From Paracoccus lutimaris (GTDB taxonomy: Bacteria; Pseudomonadota; Alphaproteobacteria; Rhodobacterales; Rhodobacteraceae), in the NCBI RefSeq assembly GCF_003337565.1, contig NZ_QPJL01000002.1, positions 233,881 to 297,880 of the forward strand: a stretch of DNA of 64,000 nt, in the 5' to 3' direction. Below the pieces are notes generated by a model, which was given only the letters and a program-made list of their open reading frames with translations, was not told the DNA's origin and did not search any database. Position 1 is the first letter of the stretch. Every line of letters starts with the position of its first letter. The translations under genes were made by a program, and so were the position numbers. Of the stretch, positions 7,862 to 16,151 are shown piece by piece.

Positions 7862-9562
7862 ATGTCACCACGCCAGCCGCCAAATCCCTCAGCCATCTCG
7901 CAGCGCTCGGAACGCAGCGCCTATGCCGAGGCGACGCCCGCGACGGGTGTCGTCGCGCCCTGCATGGGACCGGTCATGGTCTGCGCGAATTACGACGACC
8001 GCTGGCGGACACCCGTCACCATGAGCCCGCTGCGCATCACCGACATGAACGGCAAGGTCGTTCTGGACGGCGGCGCGCGCACGCTCGGGCTGCCCAGTTT
8101 CGGCATGCAGGACGGCCAGGCGATCAGCGGCGTCCGTCCCCAGCTTGGCACCTTCACCTTCAACGCCGCGACCCGCGGTCCGGCCAGCATCGCATTGGTG
8201 GGCGATCCATCGGCCGATCAGCAGATCAAGGCGCTGGAAGCGCAGATCATCGAGGATCTGCGCGCCTTTGCCACCTCGATGGAAACCGCGCTGCAACCCT
8301 GGATCAATGAATGGAACGACCAGGGCTGGATGGGGGTGGTCAAGACCTTCTTCGAAAGCGCGCGGAACGGCATTTCCCAGTGGTGGGACGGCGAAGGCGA
8401 ATTCTGGGCCGCCGTCTGGGATTGGCTTTCGAAACTGCCCGAGGTGGCCGAGGATGCCTGGGACAGCCTGAGCTCGACCACCAAGGCCCTTTGGGAAAAC
8501 CGCGCGCGGATCACCGAGCTGCTGGAGGCGCTCAGCCAGGGCGCGGTCAACAGCTTCGAGGCCTGTATCGAGGCCCTGAAGAATGCCCTCGCCAAGCTCC
8601 CCGGACTGGAGGAGATCGCCGAAACCTTCCGGCAGCTGGTCGATGAAAGCGCCGAATGGGTCGGCGCGATGATCGAGATGATGCGCAACACCCGCGTCCT
8701 CGATGTGCTGGGCGGCACGGTCGTCGGCATCGTGATGACGCTGACCCCCAATTTCTGGGCCGATATCGTCGGCACCGTCGGCGGCTATCTGATCCCCGAG
8801 ATCATTCTGGCGGCCATATTCGCCGTGCTGACCTATTTTACCGCCGGGACCGCCGGCGGTCTTCTGGCCGCGCGTCTGACGAAATTCACCACATCCGTGG
8901 TGACCAAGCTGAAGGCCGCCGGCAAGGCCGGCAAGGCGGCGCTGAAGATCTTCGAGTTCCTCACGCAGCTGACGCAGAAGATGCTCGATCTGATCAAGGC
9001 GCTGAAGCGCAAGATCGAAGAGGCGGTCGAAAGCGCGACGGATGTCCTGACCCGGATCACGCGCCGCGCCGGACGCCGGATCGAACCGGCCGCGGACCTG
9101 CCCTGCTTCAAGAAGCCGTTCGGGGTGTCGGACAAACAGTTTGACGACCAGCTTCGCGAACAGGAAGCCGCGATCAACAACAGCGATCTGTCCGAATTGA
9201 TCCGGCGGCGTGACATGGTCAAGAATCAGGGCACGAAAGCGCTGCGCGATGCCGATGCGCAGCGGACGGCCCGGACCGAATGGATCAATGCAAGAGCCGC
9301 CGAAATCATGGAGGGCGGCCAGCATTCACGCCGCAAGGCGGTCGAGCTTGCCCAGAACGAGGCCTCGAAGCTTGATGCCACGCATGTGCTCGACATTGTT
9401 GCCGGCGGCGATCCATCGGCCATCAGCGGCCTGCAGGACAGCAGCGTGAACCGCTCGATCGGTCGGCAATGGCGCGACCGGGTCGGTTCGCTGGACGACG
9501 CCCTGGCGCATCAGAAAGGCAAGGGATACGACAAGGCCCATGTCAAGCTCAAGAGATGCTGA
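7862..9562 (+). CDS. T6SS-type polymorphic toxin with C-terminal Ntox15-like HxxD DNase domain
   Basis: This 566-residue protein has three parts. Residues 1-120 are a soluble N-terminal region. A helical middle (about 120-400) contains Trp-rich amphipathic helices and a hydrophobic, glycine-patterned stretch (GGTVVGIV, IVGTVGGYLIPEIILAAIFAV) at about 284-345. The C-terminal domain (about 420-566) has LDATHVLDIVAGGDPS with H508xxD511, then a conserved-looking NRSIGRQW. An HxxD motif with NxSIGxQW is the signature of Ntox15, the DNase domain of Agrobacterium Tde1/Tde2. The gene starts one base after the DUF4123 adaptor and is followed by a Tdi-like immunity gene. No signal peptide is seen, as expected for T6SS cargo. 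Nuclease activity is inferred. Confidence 0.85.
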   Translation: MSPRQPPNPSAISQRSERSAYAEATPATGVVAPCMGPVMVCANYDDRWRTPVTMSPLRITDMNGKVVLDGGARTLGLPSFGMQDGQAISGVRPQLGTFTFNAATRGPASIALVGDPSADQQIKALEAQIIEDLRAFATSMETALQPWINEWNDQGWMGVVKTFFESARNGISQWWDGEGEFWAAVWDWLSKLPEVAEDAWDSLSSTTKALWENRARITELLEALSQGAVNSFEACIEALKNALAKLPGLEEIAETFRQLVDESAEWVGAMIEMMRNTRVLDVLGGTVVGIVMTLTPNFWADIVGTVGGYLIPEIILAAIFAVLTYFTAGTAGGLLAARLTKFTTSVVTKLKAAGKAGKAALKIFEFLTQLTQKMLDLIKALKRKIEEAVESATDVLTRITRRAGRRIEPAADLPCFKKPFGVSDKQFDDQLREQEAAINNSDLSELIRRRDMVKNQGTKALRDADAQRTARTEWINARAAEIMEGGQHSRRKAVELAQNEASKLDATHVLDIVAGGDPSAISGLQDSSVNRSIGRQWRDRVGSLDDALAHQKGKGYDKAHVKLKRC

Positions 9563-9567
9563 CCGCC

Positions 9568-9598
9568 GCCCGTCACGCCGGCATTGGCGGTGACGGGC
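9568..9598. terminator. Hairpin between toxin and immunity genes
   Basis: GCCCGTCAC (9568-9576) pairs perfectly with GTGACGGGC (9590-9598), and further partial pairing is possible inside. It begins 6 bases after the toxin stop, with no T-run. It may dampen read-through or protect the upstream mRNA. Confidence 0.45.
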
Positions 9599-9669
9599 GC
9601 CCGGCGGTCCGCAGGACTTGGCAGTCCCCCCCGAAAACCGATATGCCGGATACAGGCCGAAACGAGGAC

Positions 9670-10347
9670 ATGATGGACATTCAAGCCGAAATAGCCGACC
9701 TGTTCGAGGATAACGGAGCCTATCGGGCGCAGCGCCCCGCCCCGCCGGAGCTGATCGCCGAATTTCAGGGCAAACTGCCGGAATTCCTGCTGGCGATCTG
9801 GAAGGACAAGGGTTTCGGCAGCTGGGCCAATGGCCTATTCAGCCTGTGCAATCCGCATGATTTCAAAGGGTTGGTTTCGCAGATCGTTCATGCCGACAAG
9901 GACCTGTCGCACAAGGACTGCCATATCTTTGCCCATTCCGCCTTCGGCAAGCTGATCTTGTGGAGCGAACGCCATGGCATCGTGAATGTCGACCTGCTCA
10001 ATGGCAGGCTGTCATGCCCCTGGCTGACGACCCCGGCAAAGAAGGGCAATCCCGACGTGGCGATGGCCCTTGCCCTGTCGCTTTATGGCGAGGCGCTGCA
10101 GGCCCTGAACGTCTATGACGAGAACGACAAGCCGCTGTTCGCGCGCGCCGCGAAAAAGCTGGGCACGCCCGAGCCGATGCAGGCCTTCGGCTTTTTCCCG
10201 GCGCTGGCTATGGGTGGCGCGCGGGATCTCAAGAGCATCAAGATCACGCCGGCGATGGAATATTTCCTGTTTCTCGCTCAGCTGCAGCAGTTCCAGCTGG
10301 TTGATTATCTGTCGCAGCCGCCCCGGATCGTGCGTCAGATCGGCTGA
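9670..10347 (+). CDS. GAD-like/DUF1851 immunity protein (Tdi type)
   Basis: This 225-residue protein has an N-terminal GAD-like part (APPELIAEFQGKLPEFLLAIWKDKGFGSWANGLFSL) and a C-terminal DUF1851-like part (CHIFAHSAFGKLILWSERHG, LYGEALQALNVYDENDKPLFARAAKKLG, FFPALAMGG, ITPAMEYFLFLAQ). This two-part layout is that of Tdi1, the cognate immunity protein of the Tde1 DNase in Agrobacterium, and the gene directly follows the toxin. GAGG precedes the twin ATGs at 9670 and 9673; an upstream ATG at 9643 would add 9 residues. It should neutralise the toxin in the cytoplasm. The 107-base gap and hairpin before it leave room for an own promoter. Confidence 0.85.
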   Translation: MMDIQAEIADLFEDNGAYRAQRPAPPELIAEFQGKLPEFLLAIWKDKGFGSWANGLFSLCNPHDFKGLVSQIVHADKDLSHKDCHIFAHSAFGKLILWSERHGIVNVDLLNGRLSCPWLTTPAKKGNPDVAMALALSLYGEALQALNVYDENDKPLFARAAKKLGTPEPMQAFGFFPALAMGGARDLKSIKITPAMEYFLFLAQLQQFQLVDYLSQPPRIVRQIG

Positions 10348-10585
10348 CAGACCCGCGCCCCGACCCTGTCAGGGGCAGGCCGGGCGCCGCCTCGCCGATG
10401 CACTCAACGCGCCCAGCGTGTCGCCACCGATCACGATGACTGGACGGATTGCGCCCTGGAAGCCAGCCGCTCACAGCAATGAACCCAAGCCGGAAGCGGA
10501 ATTGAAAGATCTGCCGCATCTGGCCCCCATATCGCGTATCGAAGAAGGGCGCGAAGGGAATGGCTCGGCCCAATGCGCGGCTCGG
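10348..10585. other. Short non-coding stretch after the immunity gene
   Basis: No gene, RNA or clear repeat was recognised in these 238 bases. Confidence 0.4.
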
Positions 10586-10942
10586 CTATCCCGGGGTCAC
10601 GGAGGGTTCAGGCTTCAATGGATCATGGCCGCTGTGCCAATATTCGTACCACTCGTCCAGTTCCGGCTGCGCGATCAGGCGTGCCTACTTGCGCGTCAAC
10701 CCGCCCTTTCTGATCAGGCCTTCATAATCGGTCAGGTTATGGCGGATATAATTATGCACGACAATCGACAGAGCTGCGACAATCCTGGTCTTCTTGGTCC
10801 AGTCGCGCGCGATCAGCCGTTGCAGGACCTGCGCCTTGTGATCCTCGGGACAATACGGGAAATGCCGCGCCATTGCATCCTCGCAGCTGGCCAGTGAAAA
10901 TCTTTTGTAGCCAGGGAGTTGCGAAGCGTTCGGATCACTCAT
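10586..10942 (-). pseudogene. DUF2293 protein interrupted by an in-frame TAG
   Basis: Reading from the ATG at 10942, the frame gives MSDPNASQLPGYKRF and then the DUF2293 hallmark VVHNYIRHNLTDYEGLIRKGGLTRK. It then hits TAG at 10687-10685. The same frame continues without another stop as ARLIAQPELDEWYEYWHSG to a second TAG at 10588-10586. DUF2293 proteins normally read through this point as KEAR, so one base change (GAG to TAG) explains the stop. The short product of 85 residues might still fold. The function of DUF2293 is unknown. No T6SS link is implied beyond position. Confidence 0.7.
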
Positions 10943-11504
10943 GCTGCTTCTACTTTCATCGCTGCCTCGCTTTGGATCGGTTCTCACCGCCACTCGGCAC
11001 GTTTTTGACGCGGCGGGCCGCGATCAGCCCCAATCATGCTATCCAGATCAAGGCATAGACAACCCGCAGGCTGCGGATGCCTTGAACGCACCTGCCTGAA
11101 CTCGGCCGAACGGATGATCACCTCGTCGCGGCTTGGCGGGTTCAGATGCATGAGGTTGAAATATGGGCACGGAAAGGGTGCGGGAAGGCGCGCTCGCCAG
11201 AGCGCCTTAGGCTCGGGACTCATCGCAAAAAAGATGGCGGTAGCGGCCAGGGCGGTTGCGAAGAGAAAGACCTTCGGGCCTCGGTCGTGGCGGGTGGCAG
11301 CGCGCCGCCCATCCTTGCGCCTGCCGAAACGGCCCCGAGCCATGCATCCGATCCCGTATTCAGGCTGCTCGCAAACACCTGGTATCAACGGCTGCGGGCA
11401 ACCCGGCAGCAAATGAGCGACGATGCGGTCCGAGCTCGGCAAAGACGGGCCGCATCGCGGGGTGTTTCGGAATTCTCCGCCTGCGGGCCCGATATGGGCC
11501 GCGA
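10943..11504. other. Gene-poor stretch
   Basis: Apart from the doubtful reverse-strand frame at 10984-11343, nothing with family support is seen. Several frames are open on both strands with no consistent coding pattern, which suggests decayed sequence. Confidence 0.4.
10984..11343 (-). CDS. Doubtful small membrane-anchored protein
   Basis: An open frame of about 119 residues starts MARGRFGRRKDGRR, followed by a plausible single membrane segment (PKVFLFATALAATAIFFAM), then a sequence with no recognised motif. It lies upstream of the broken DUF2293 gene on the same strand. The basic N-terminus followed by a hydrophobic segment is the only support; opposite-strand frames are equally long. It may be a gene remnant or nothing. 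Confidence 0.22.
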   Translation of the reverse strand: MARGRFGRRKDGRRAATRHDRGPKVFLFATALAATAIFFAMSPEPKALWRARLPAPFPCPYFNLMHLNPPSRDEVIIRSAEFRQVRSRHPQPAGCLCLDLDSMIGADRGPPRQKRAEWR

Positions 11505-12155
11505 TCAGGTCACCAGACTGAACGCCTGAGACCTGCCATCATACTGATCAAGCGTGCCTTGCGCGATGTCGTGCAGGACCCCATGCAGCGACAATTCACC
11601 TGACTCGACCGCCGCCTTCACGAATGGGAAGGTCATCAGGTTTTCAAGCGAGATCACAACCGCCTGCCTCTCCAGCGCCTTGATCTGTTCTTCGGGCGGC
11701 AAGGTCACGACCCGCTCGTAGCCAGGACGCAGGATATCCATCCAGCGGCCGACGAAGCTGGTCTTCTCCTCAAGCTCTGGCGCATGGCCAGAACACATCG
11801 CATGGCACCCCTGAACCCCGCCGCAATTGGTATGCCCCACGACCACGAGATGGGCGACCTTGAGCGTCTTCACCGCATATTCGACGGCGGCCGAGGTGCC
11901 GTGCTGCTCGCCATCCGGCGCATAGGCGGGCACGAGGTTGGCGATATTGCGGTGAATGAAGAACTCTCCCGAATCAGCCCCGAAGATCGAGGTGACATGA
12001 ACGCGCGAATCGCAACAGGCGATCACCATCGCACGGGGACGCTGACCGTCCTCGGCCAGTCGGCGATACCAGGCACGGTTCTCGACAAAGGCAGTTGCGC
12101 GCCATCCATGATAGCGCTGGACCAGATATTGCGGCAGCGGCGTGGCATCGATCAT
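11505..12155 (-). CDS. Beta-class carbonic anhydrase
   Basis: This 216-residue enzyme interconverts CO2 and bicarbonate using a zinc site. The ligands are visible as C48 in CCDSRV (with the D49/R51 dyad) and H108 and C111 in GHTNCGG. The length fits bacterial beta-carbonic anhydrases. It has no signal peptide, so it is cytoplasmic. It stands alone: the upstream 144 bases separate it from a divergent gene, and the downstream region is empty. Confidence 0.95.
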   Translation of the reverse strand: MIDATPLPQYLVQRYHGWRATAFVENRAWYRRLAEDGQRPRAMVIACCDSRVHVTSIFGADSGEFFIHRNIANLVPAYAPDGEQHGTSAAVEYAVKTLKVAHLVVVGHTNCGGVQGCHAMCSGHAPELEEKTSFVGRWMDILRPGYERVVTLPPEEQIKALERQAVVISLENLMTFPFVKAAVESGELSLHGVLHDIAQGTLDQYDGRSQAFSLVT

Positions 12156-12299
12156 CGCGTCCTCATCGACTGTTCGTCCGCTTGATAACCGCGGATTGGA
12201 TAAAGTTCGAGCGGTTTAGCGCAGCCAGCCTAACCTTTTCTTGAGAGATTGATGACAGTTTGCGCGGAGGTATGCGGGAACACGGGTTGAGGGAATCAC

Positions 12300-12677
12300 A
12301 TGACAAAGATTGCGGTCCTCACCGTCGACGAAGCCGTGCATATCGACTTGCAAAGACTTGAGCAAATCATCCGCGAACTGGGCGAGGCGACGGCTGCGCA
12401 AGTCATCGGCGCGGCGCTTGAGCAGCTGGCGCTGGCGCTGACGCGGACCCTGGCCGCCGCCGAAAAAACCGATCTTGTCGAGGTGGTTACCCAGGCCGAA
12501 CAGCTTGCCCGCCTGGCTTGGCAAGTCGGGCTGGTCACGCTGGCCGGGGTTGCCGTCGATGTCGGCAGCTGCGCCGAACGGCAGGATCGGTCCGGTCTGG
12601 CGGCGACATCCGCCCGCCTGCGCAGGATCGGCAATCGTTCCCTGACCGAGATATGGGATGCGCCGGGCAGCAAGTGA
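12300..12677 (+). CDS. Unrecognised all-helical protein upstream of the aminopeptidase
   Basis: This 125-residue protein starts MTKIAVLTVDEAVHIDLQRLEQ and looks almost wholly helical with leucine/alanine heptad-like spacing (residues 15-105), ending SLTEIWDAPGSK. The layout recalls small HPt-like four-helix bundles, but no phospho-accepting histidine in a typical context can be identified. GAGGGA about 9 bases upstream supports the start. It lies 55 bases before the aminopeptidase gene on the same strand, so it may lead that operon. No function is claimed. Confidence 0.6.
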   Translation: MTKIAVLTVDEAVHIDLQRLEQIIRELGEATAAQVIGAALEQLALALTRTLAAAEKTDLVEVVTQAEQLARLAWQVGLVTLAGVAVDVGSCAERQDRSGLAATSARLRRIGNRSLTEIWDAPGSK

Positions 12678-12732
12678 GCCGTGGTCCGGTTCCTCTTGCA
12701 GCTTCCCTCATGCGCGCTAGGCTGCGCCCGAC

Positions 12733-14157
12733 ATGAAAATGACGAGGATGCCGATGTCCCCCCGATTTGCGGATCCCTCCGCCCCGTCGCTTCCCTTGTG
12801 GCTGGTCAGGCCGGGCGAAAGCGGTCCCGCATTCCCGCAAGACACCGGCGCAGCGACCCGCCAATGGGCCATGGCGCAGGGGTTCAAGGGCAATGCCGGC
12901 CAGGTCTGCCTGCTGCCGGCGCCGGATGGCACGATTTCCGGGGCGCTCTACGGAATCGGGCCGGTTGCTGCGGCGACCGGCCGCCCCCCGCGTGAGCGTT
13001 ATCTTCTGGCCCGAGCGGCCGAAACCCTGCCCTCGGGGAACTGGCGGCTTGCCTGCCAGCCCGACGGTTTCGATGCCGCATTGGGCGCATTGGGCTGGCT
13101 TTTCGCCCAGTACCGCTTTGCCCGCTACAAGAAGGCCGAACCGCCATCGGCTTGGCTGGTCTGTCCTGACAATGTGGACCAGACCCGGCTTCTGGCCCTG
13201 GCCGGGGGCGAATTCCTCGCACGCGACCTGATCAACACGCCGACTTCGGATATGGGGCCGGCCGAGCTTGAACAGGCGGCGCGCGATCTGGCCGACCGAT
13301 ATAGCGCGGAAATCTCGGTCACGGCCGGTGACCAGCTGCTGGCGCAGAACTTTCCGATGATCCATGCCGTCGGGCGGGCCGGGGCTCAGGCGCCGCGCCT
13401 GCTGGATCTGCGCTTTCCCGGCGACGGCCCGCGCGTGACGCTGGTCGGAAAAGGCGTATGTTTCGACACTGGCGGGCTGGACATCAAACCGGCCGCCTCG
13501 ATGGCGCTGATGAAAAAGGACATGGGTGGCGCCGCGAATGTCCTTGGTCTGGCCGAGACGATGGCGCGGCTGGGTCTGACCCGCGACATCCGCCTGCGGG
13601 TGCTGATCCCGGCGGTGGAAAACGCCATCTCGTCGAACGCATTCCGGCCCGGCGATATCCTGACCAGCCGCAAGGGCCTGACGGTCGAGGTGAACAATAC
13701 CGATGCCGAGGGGCGGCTGGTTCTGGCCGATGCATTGGCCCTGGCCGATGAAGAGGCGCCCGAACTTCTGATCTCGATGGCCACGCTGACCGGCGCGGCG
13801 CGGGTTGCGCTGGGACCGGACCTGCCGCCCTTTTTCTGCGACGACGACCGCGTGGCGGCCGCGCTGCAGGCCTCGGGCCGGGATCATGCGGATCCGATCT
13901 GGCGCATGCCCTTCTGGGAACCCTATGAGTCCATGATCGAGCCCGCCATCGCCGATCTGGACAATGCGCCCGGCGGCGGATTCGCCGGGGCGATTACGGC
14001 CGCGCTGTTCCTGCGCCGCTTTACCGGCCGGGCCCGGCATTACGCGCATTTCGACATCTATGGCTGGCAACCCAGCGCCGCGCCCGGCCGTCCGAAAGGC
14101 GGGGCGGGACAGGGGATGCGCGCGATTCTGAACGCGCTGCCCGGGATTCTGACATGA
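12733..14157 (+). CDS. M17 leucyl aminopeptidase family protein
   Basis: This 474-residue protein has the M17 catalytic core: VGKGVCFDTGGLDIKP with the metal-binding Lys/Asp, KKDMGGAA, and the signature NTDAEGRLVLADAL (N322-L335), which supplies metal ligands D324 and E326. The N-terminal region (1-170) is the divergent regulatory domain. It releases N-terminal residues from peptides in the cytoplasm using two divalent metals. ATGs at 12733 and 12754 are both possible starts. Its stop overlaps the next gene by four bases (ATGA), coupling it to the NlpC/P60 hydrolase. Confidence 0.92.
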   Translation: MKMTRMPMSPRFADPSAPSLPLWLVRPGESGPAFPQDTGAATRQWAMAQGFKGNAGQVCLLPAPDGTISGALYGIGPVAAATGRPPRERYLLARAAETLPSGNWRLACQPDGFDAALGALGWLFAQYRFARYKKAEPPSAWLVCPDNVDQTRLLALAGGEFLARDLINTPTSDMGPAELEQAARDLADRYSAEISVTAGDQLLAQNFPMIHAVGRAGAQAPRLLDLRFPGDGPRVTLVGKGVCFDTGGLDIKPAASMALMKKDMGGAANVLGLAETMARLGLTRDIRLRVLIPAVENAISSNAFRPGDILTSRKGLTVEVNNTDAEGRLVLADALALADEEAPELLISMATLTGAARVALGPDLPPFFCDDDRVAAALQASGRDHADPIWRMPFWEPYESMIEPAIADLDNAPGGGFAGAITAALFLRRFTGRARHYAHFDIYGWQPSAAPGRPKGGAGQGMRAILNALPGILT

Positions 14158-15008
14158 CCGCCGTCGCGCTGGATCGCCGGCTGACCCCGGCCAATGACCG
14201 GATCGCCCTCGAGTCGCTGCGTGGCGTGATCGAGCGTCCCGCCTATACGCCCGGACGCCCGGTGCGCCTGACCGCGCCACTGTCCGATCTGTGCCGTGCG
14301 CCCGACGGCCCGCGCGACCGGCAGGTGAATTTCGGCGCGGATCTGACCATGCTGGACGAGCAGGACGGCTGGAGCTTCGTGCAGGCCGCCCAGGACGGCT
14401 ATTGCGGCTGGCTGCCGGCCGGCGATCTGGGCCAGGTCTCGTCCGTGATCACCCACCGGGTTCGCGCGCCCGCCACGCATATCTATCCCGAACCGAACAT
14501 GAAACGCCGCGAATTGATGGGGCTCTCGCTGGGTGCCCGACTTTCGGTGACCGACATGAAGGACGGGTTCGCGCGGCTGGCACAGGGCGGATGGGTGCCG
14601 CTGCAACACATCTCGGAGCGGCCGGCAGAGGATCCGGCCAGCATCGCCGAAACGCTGATCGGCACGCCCTATCTGTGGGGCGGCAACAGTCGCGCAGGGA
14701 TCGACTGCTCGGGCCTGGCACAGGCCGCGCTGACCGCTTGCGCGGTTGCCTGCCCGGGCGACAGCGACATGCAGGAGGCGGCCTTTCCGCATGTTTCAGG
14801 CGATATTCGCCGCAACGATCTGCTGTTCTGGCCCGGCCATGTCGCGCTGGCACTGGATGGCGAAAGGATGATCCACGCCACCGCCTTCGCCATGGCCGTC
14901 ATCATCGAGCCGATTGCTCACGCCATCGCGCGGATCGACACCAGCGGCCAGGGGCCGTTTCTGGGTGCGCGGCGTCCATCGCTTGCCGCAACCGGCGCCT
15001 TCCCCTAG
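14154..15008 (+). CDS. NlpC/P60 family cell-wall peptidase with SH3-like domain
   Basis: This 284-residue protein has an N-terminal bacterial SH3-like part (about 25-145) and a C-terminal NlpC/P60 papain-like domain. The catalytic Cys is C185 in GIDCSGL and the His is H229 in GHVAL; a third polar residue is probably in MIHATA. The family cleaves D-glutamyl-diaminopimelate bonds in muropeptides. No signal peptide is visible, which together with coupling to the aminopeptidase suggests cytoplasmic muropeptide recycling rather than wall cutting (inference). Confidence 0.88.
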   Translation: MTAVALDRRLTPANDRIALESLRGVIERPAYTPGRPVRLTAPLSDLCRAPDGPRDRQVNFGADLTMLDEQDGWSFVQAAQDGYCGWLPAGDLGQVSSVITHRVRAPATHIYPEPNMKRRELMGLSLGARLSVTDMKDGFARLAQGGWVPLQHISERPAEDPASIAETLIGTPYLWGGNSRAGIDCSGLAQAALTACAVACPGDSDMQEAAFPHVSGDIRRNDLLFWPGHVALALDGERMIHATAFAMAVIIEPIAHAIARIDTSGQGPFLGARRPSLAATGAFP

Positions 15009-15037
15009 GCTTTCACGAGTCACGGCAGGAGACAGGC

Positions 15038-16105
15038 ATGCCGCATCTTTGGGTCCGCTCGGAAAGCCGCGCCAATGAACGGCGTGTCGGCATCACGCCC
15101 GATGGCGTCCAAGATCTGCGCGCCCAAGGCTTTCGCATCACCGTCGAGGACAGCCCGCATCGTATTCTGCCCATTGCCGGCTTCGCCGATGCCGGTGCCG
15201 AGATCGCAGCCGAAGGAACCTGGCCCGAGGCCCCATCGGATGCGATCGTCTTCGGGCTGAAGGAACTGCCCGAGGACGGGCGCGCCCTGCGCCATCGCCA
15301 CATCATGTTCGGCCATGCCTATAAGGGCCAGCCGGCCGGACAAAAGCTGCTGCAACGCTTTCGCGACGGCGGCGGCACGCTTTACGATCTGGAATACCTG
15401 ACCGACGAGGCTGGCCGGCGGCTGGCCGCCTTTGGGTATTGGGCGGGCTATGCGGGGGCGGCGGTTTCGCTAAGCGCCTGGGCGGCGCAAAGGCGCGGCG
15501 GGATCTGCGGGCCGGTGCAGGCCTGGCCGACGCAACGGGCGCTGAACGACGCGCTGCGGGCGGAACTGGACGCGACCGGCGCCGCGCGGCCCCATGCCAT
15601 CATCATCGGCGCGCTGGGACGGGTGGGCAGCGGCGCCTCGGACCTGTTGACGGGACTGGGGGTCAGGATCACGAAATGGGACATGGCCGAAACCGCCAGC
15701 GGCGGACCTTTCCCCGAAATCCTGATCCATGAGCTGTTCATCAACTGCATTCTGGCCGGTCCCAAAACCCCGGTCTTTCTGCACGCCGAGGCCGTGGCGC
15801 CCGGCCGAGCGCTGACGGTGATCGGCGACGTAGCCTGCGACCCCTCCAGCGATTTCAACCCGATCAAGGTCTATGACCGGGTGACCGACTGGGCAGAGCC
15901 GGTCCTGCGCGTGGCCGAGGCACCGGTGCTGGACGTCATGGCCATCGACAACCTGCCTTCGCTGCTGCCGCGCGAAAGCTCGCTGGATTTCGCCGCTCAG
16001 TTGCTGCCGGTGCTGCGGGATCTGGACCGTATCGATCAGGGGCCATGGGGCCGCGCCCAACAGATGTTTGCCGCGCATCGCGCGGCGCTTGGATCGGGCC
16101 CATGA
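15038..16105 (+). CDS. Saccharopine dehydrogenase (NAD+, L-lysine-forming type)
   Basis: This 355-residue protein starts MPHLWVRSESRANERRVGITP, matching the N-terminus of the AlaDH/PNT-like saccharopine dehydrogenases of the Lys1 type. Further family features are HIMFGHAYKGQ, a nucleotide-binding segment IIIGALGRVGSGASDLLTGLG (about residues 188-208) and a C-terminal LLPRESS. The start is set by homology and by CAGGAG about 8 bases upstream; the frame is open much further upstream but overlaps the NlpC gene. It interconverts saccharopine with lysine plus 2-oxoglutarate in the cytoplasm. No partner lysine-degradation gene is adjacent. Confidence 0.88.
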   Translation: MPHLWVRSESRANERRVGITPDGVQDLRAQGFRITVEDSPHRILPIAGFADAGAEIAAEGTWPEAPSDAIVFGLKELPEDGRALRHRHIMFGHAYKGQPAGQKLLQRFRDGGGTLYDLEYLTDEAGRRLAAFGYWAGYAGAAVSLSAWAAQRRGGICGPVQAWPTQRALNDALRAELDATGAARPHAIIIGALGRVGSGASDLLTGLGVRITKWDMAETASGGPFPEILIHELFINCILAGPKTPVFLHAEAVAPGRALTVIGDVACDPSSDFNPIKVYDRVTDWAEPVLRVAEAPVLDVMAIDNLPSLLPRESSLDFAAQLLPVLRDLDRIDQGPWGRAQQMFAAHRAALGSGP

Positions 16106-16151
16106 ACCTGCCCGGGAACGCCCGGACATACCGGACGACAGGAGCTTCTCA

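Noticed and set aside
11036..11603. Plus-strand open frames opposite the gap and the end of the carbonic anhydrase gene
   Set aside because: Mutually overlapping frames with Arg/Gly-rich composition and no motif; the part over carbonic anhydrase is antisense.
12535..14280. Long reverse open frame opposite the aminopeptidase
   Set aside because: Shadow of the M17 gene; no conserved domain and a poor amino-acid composition.
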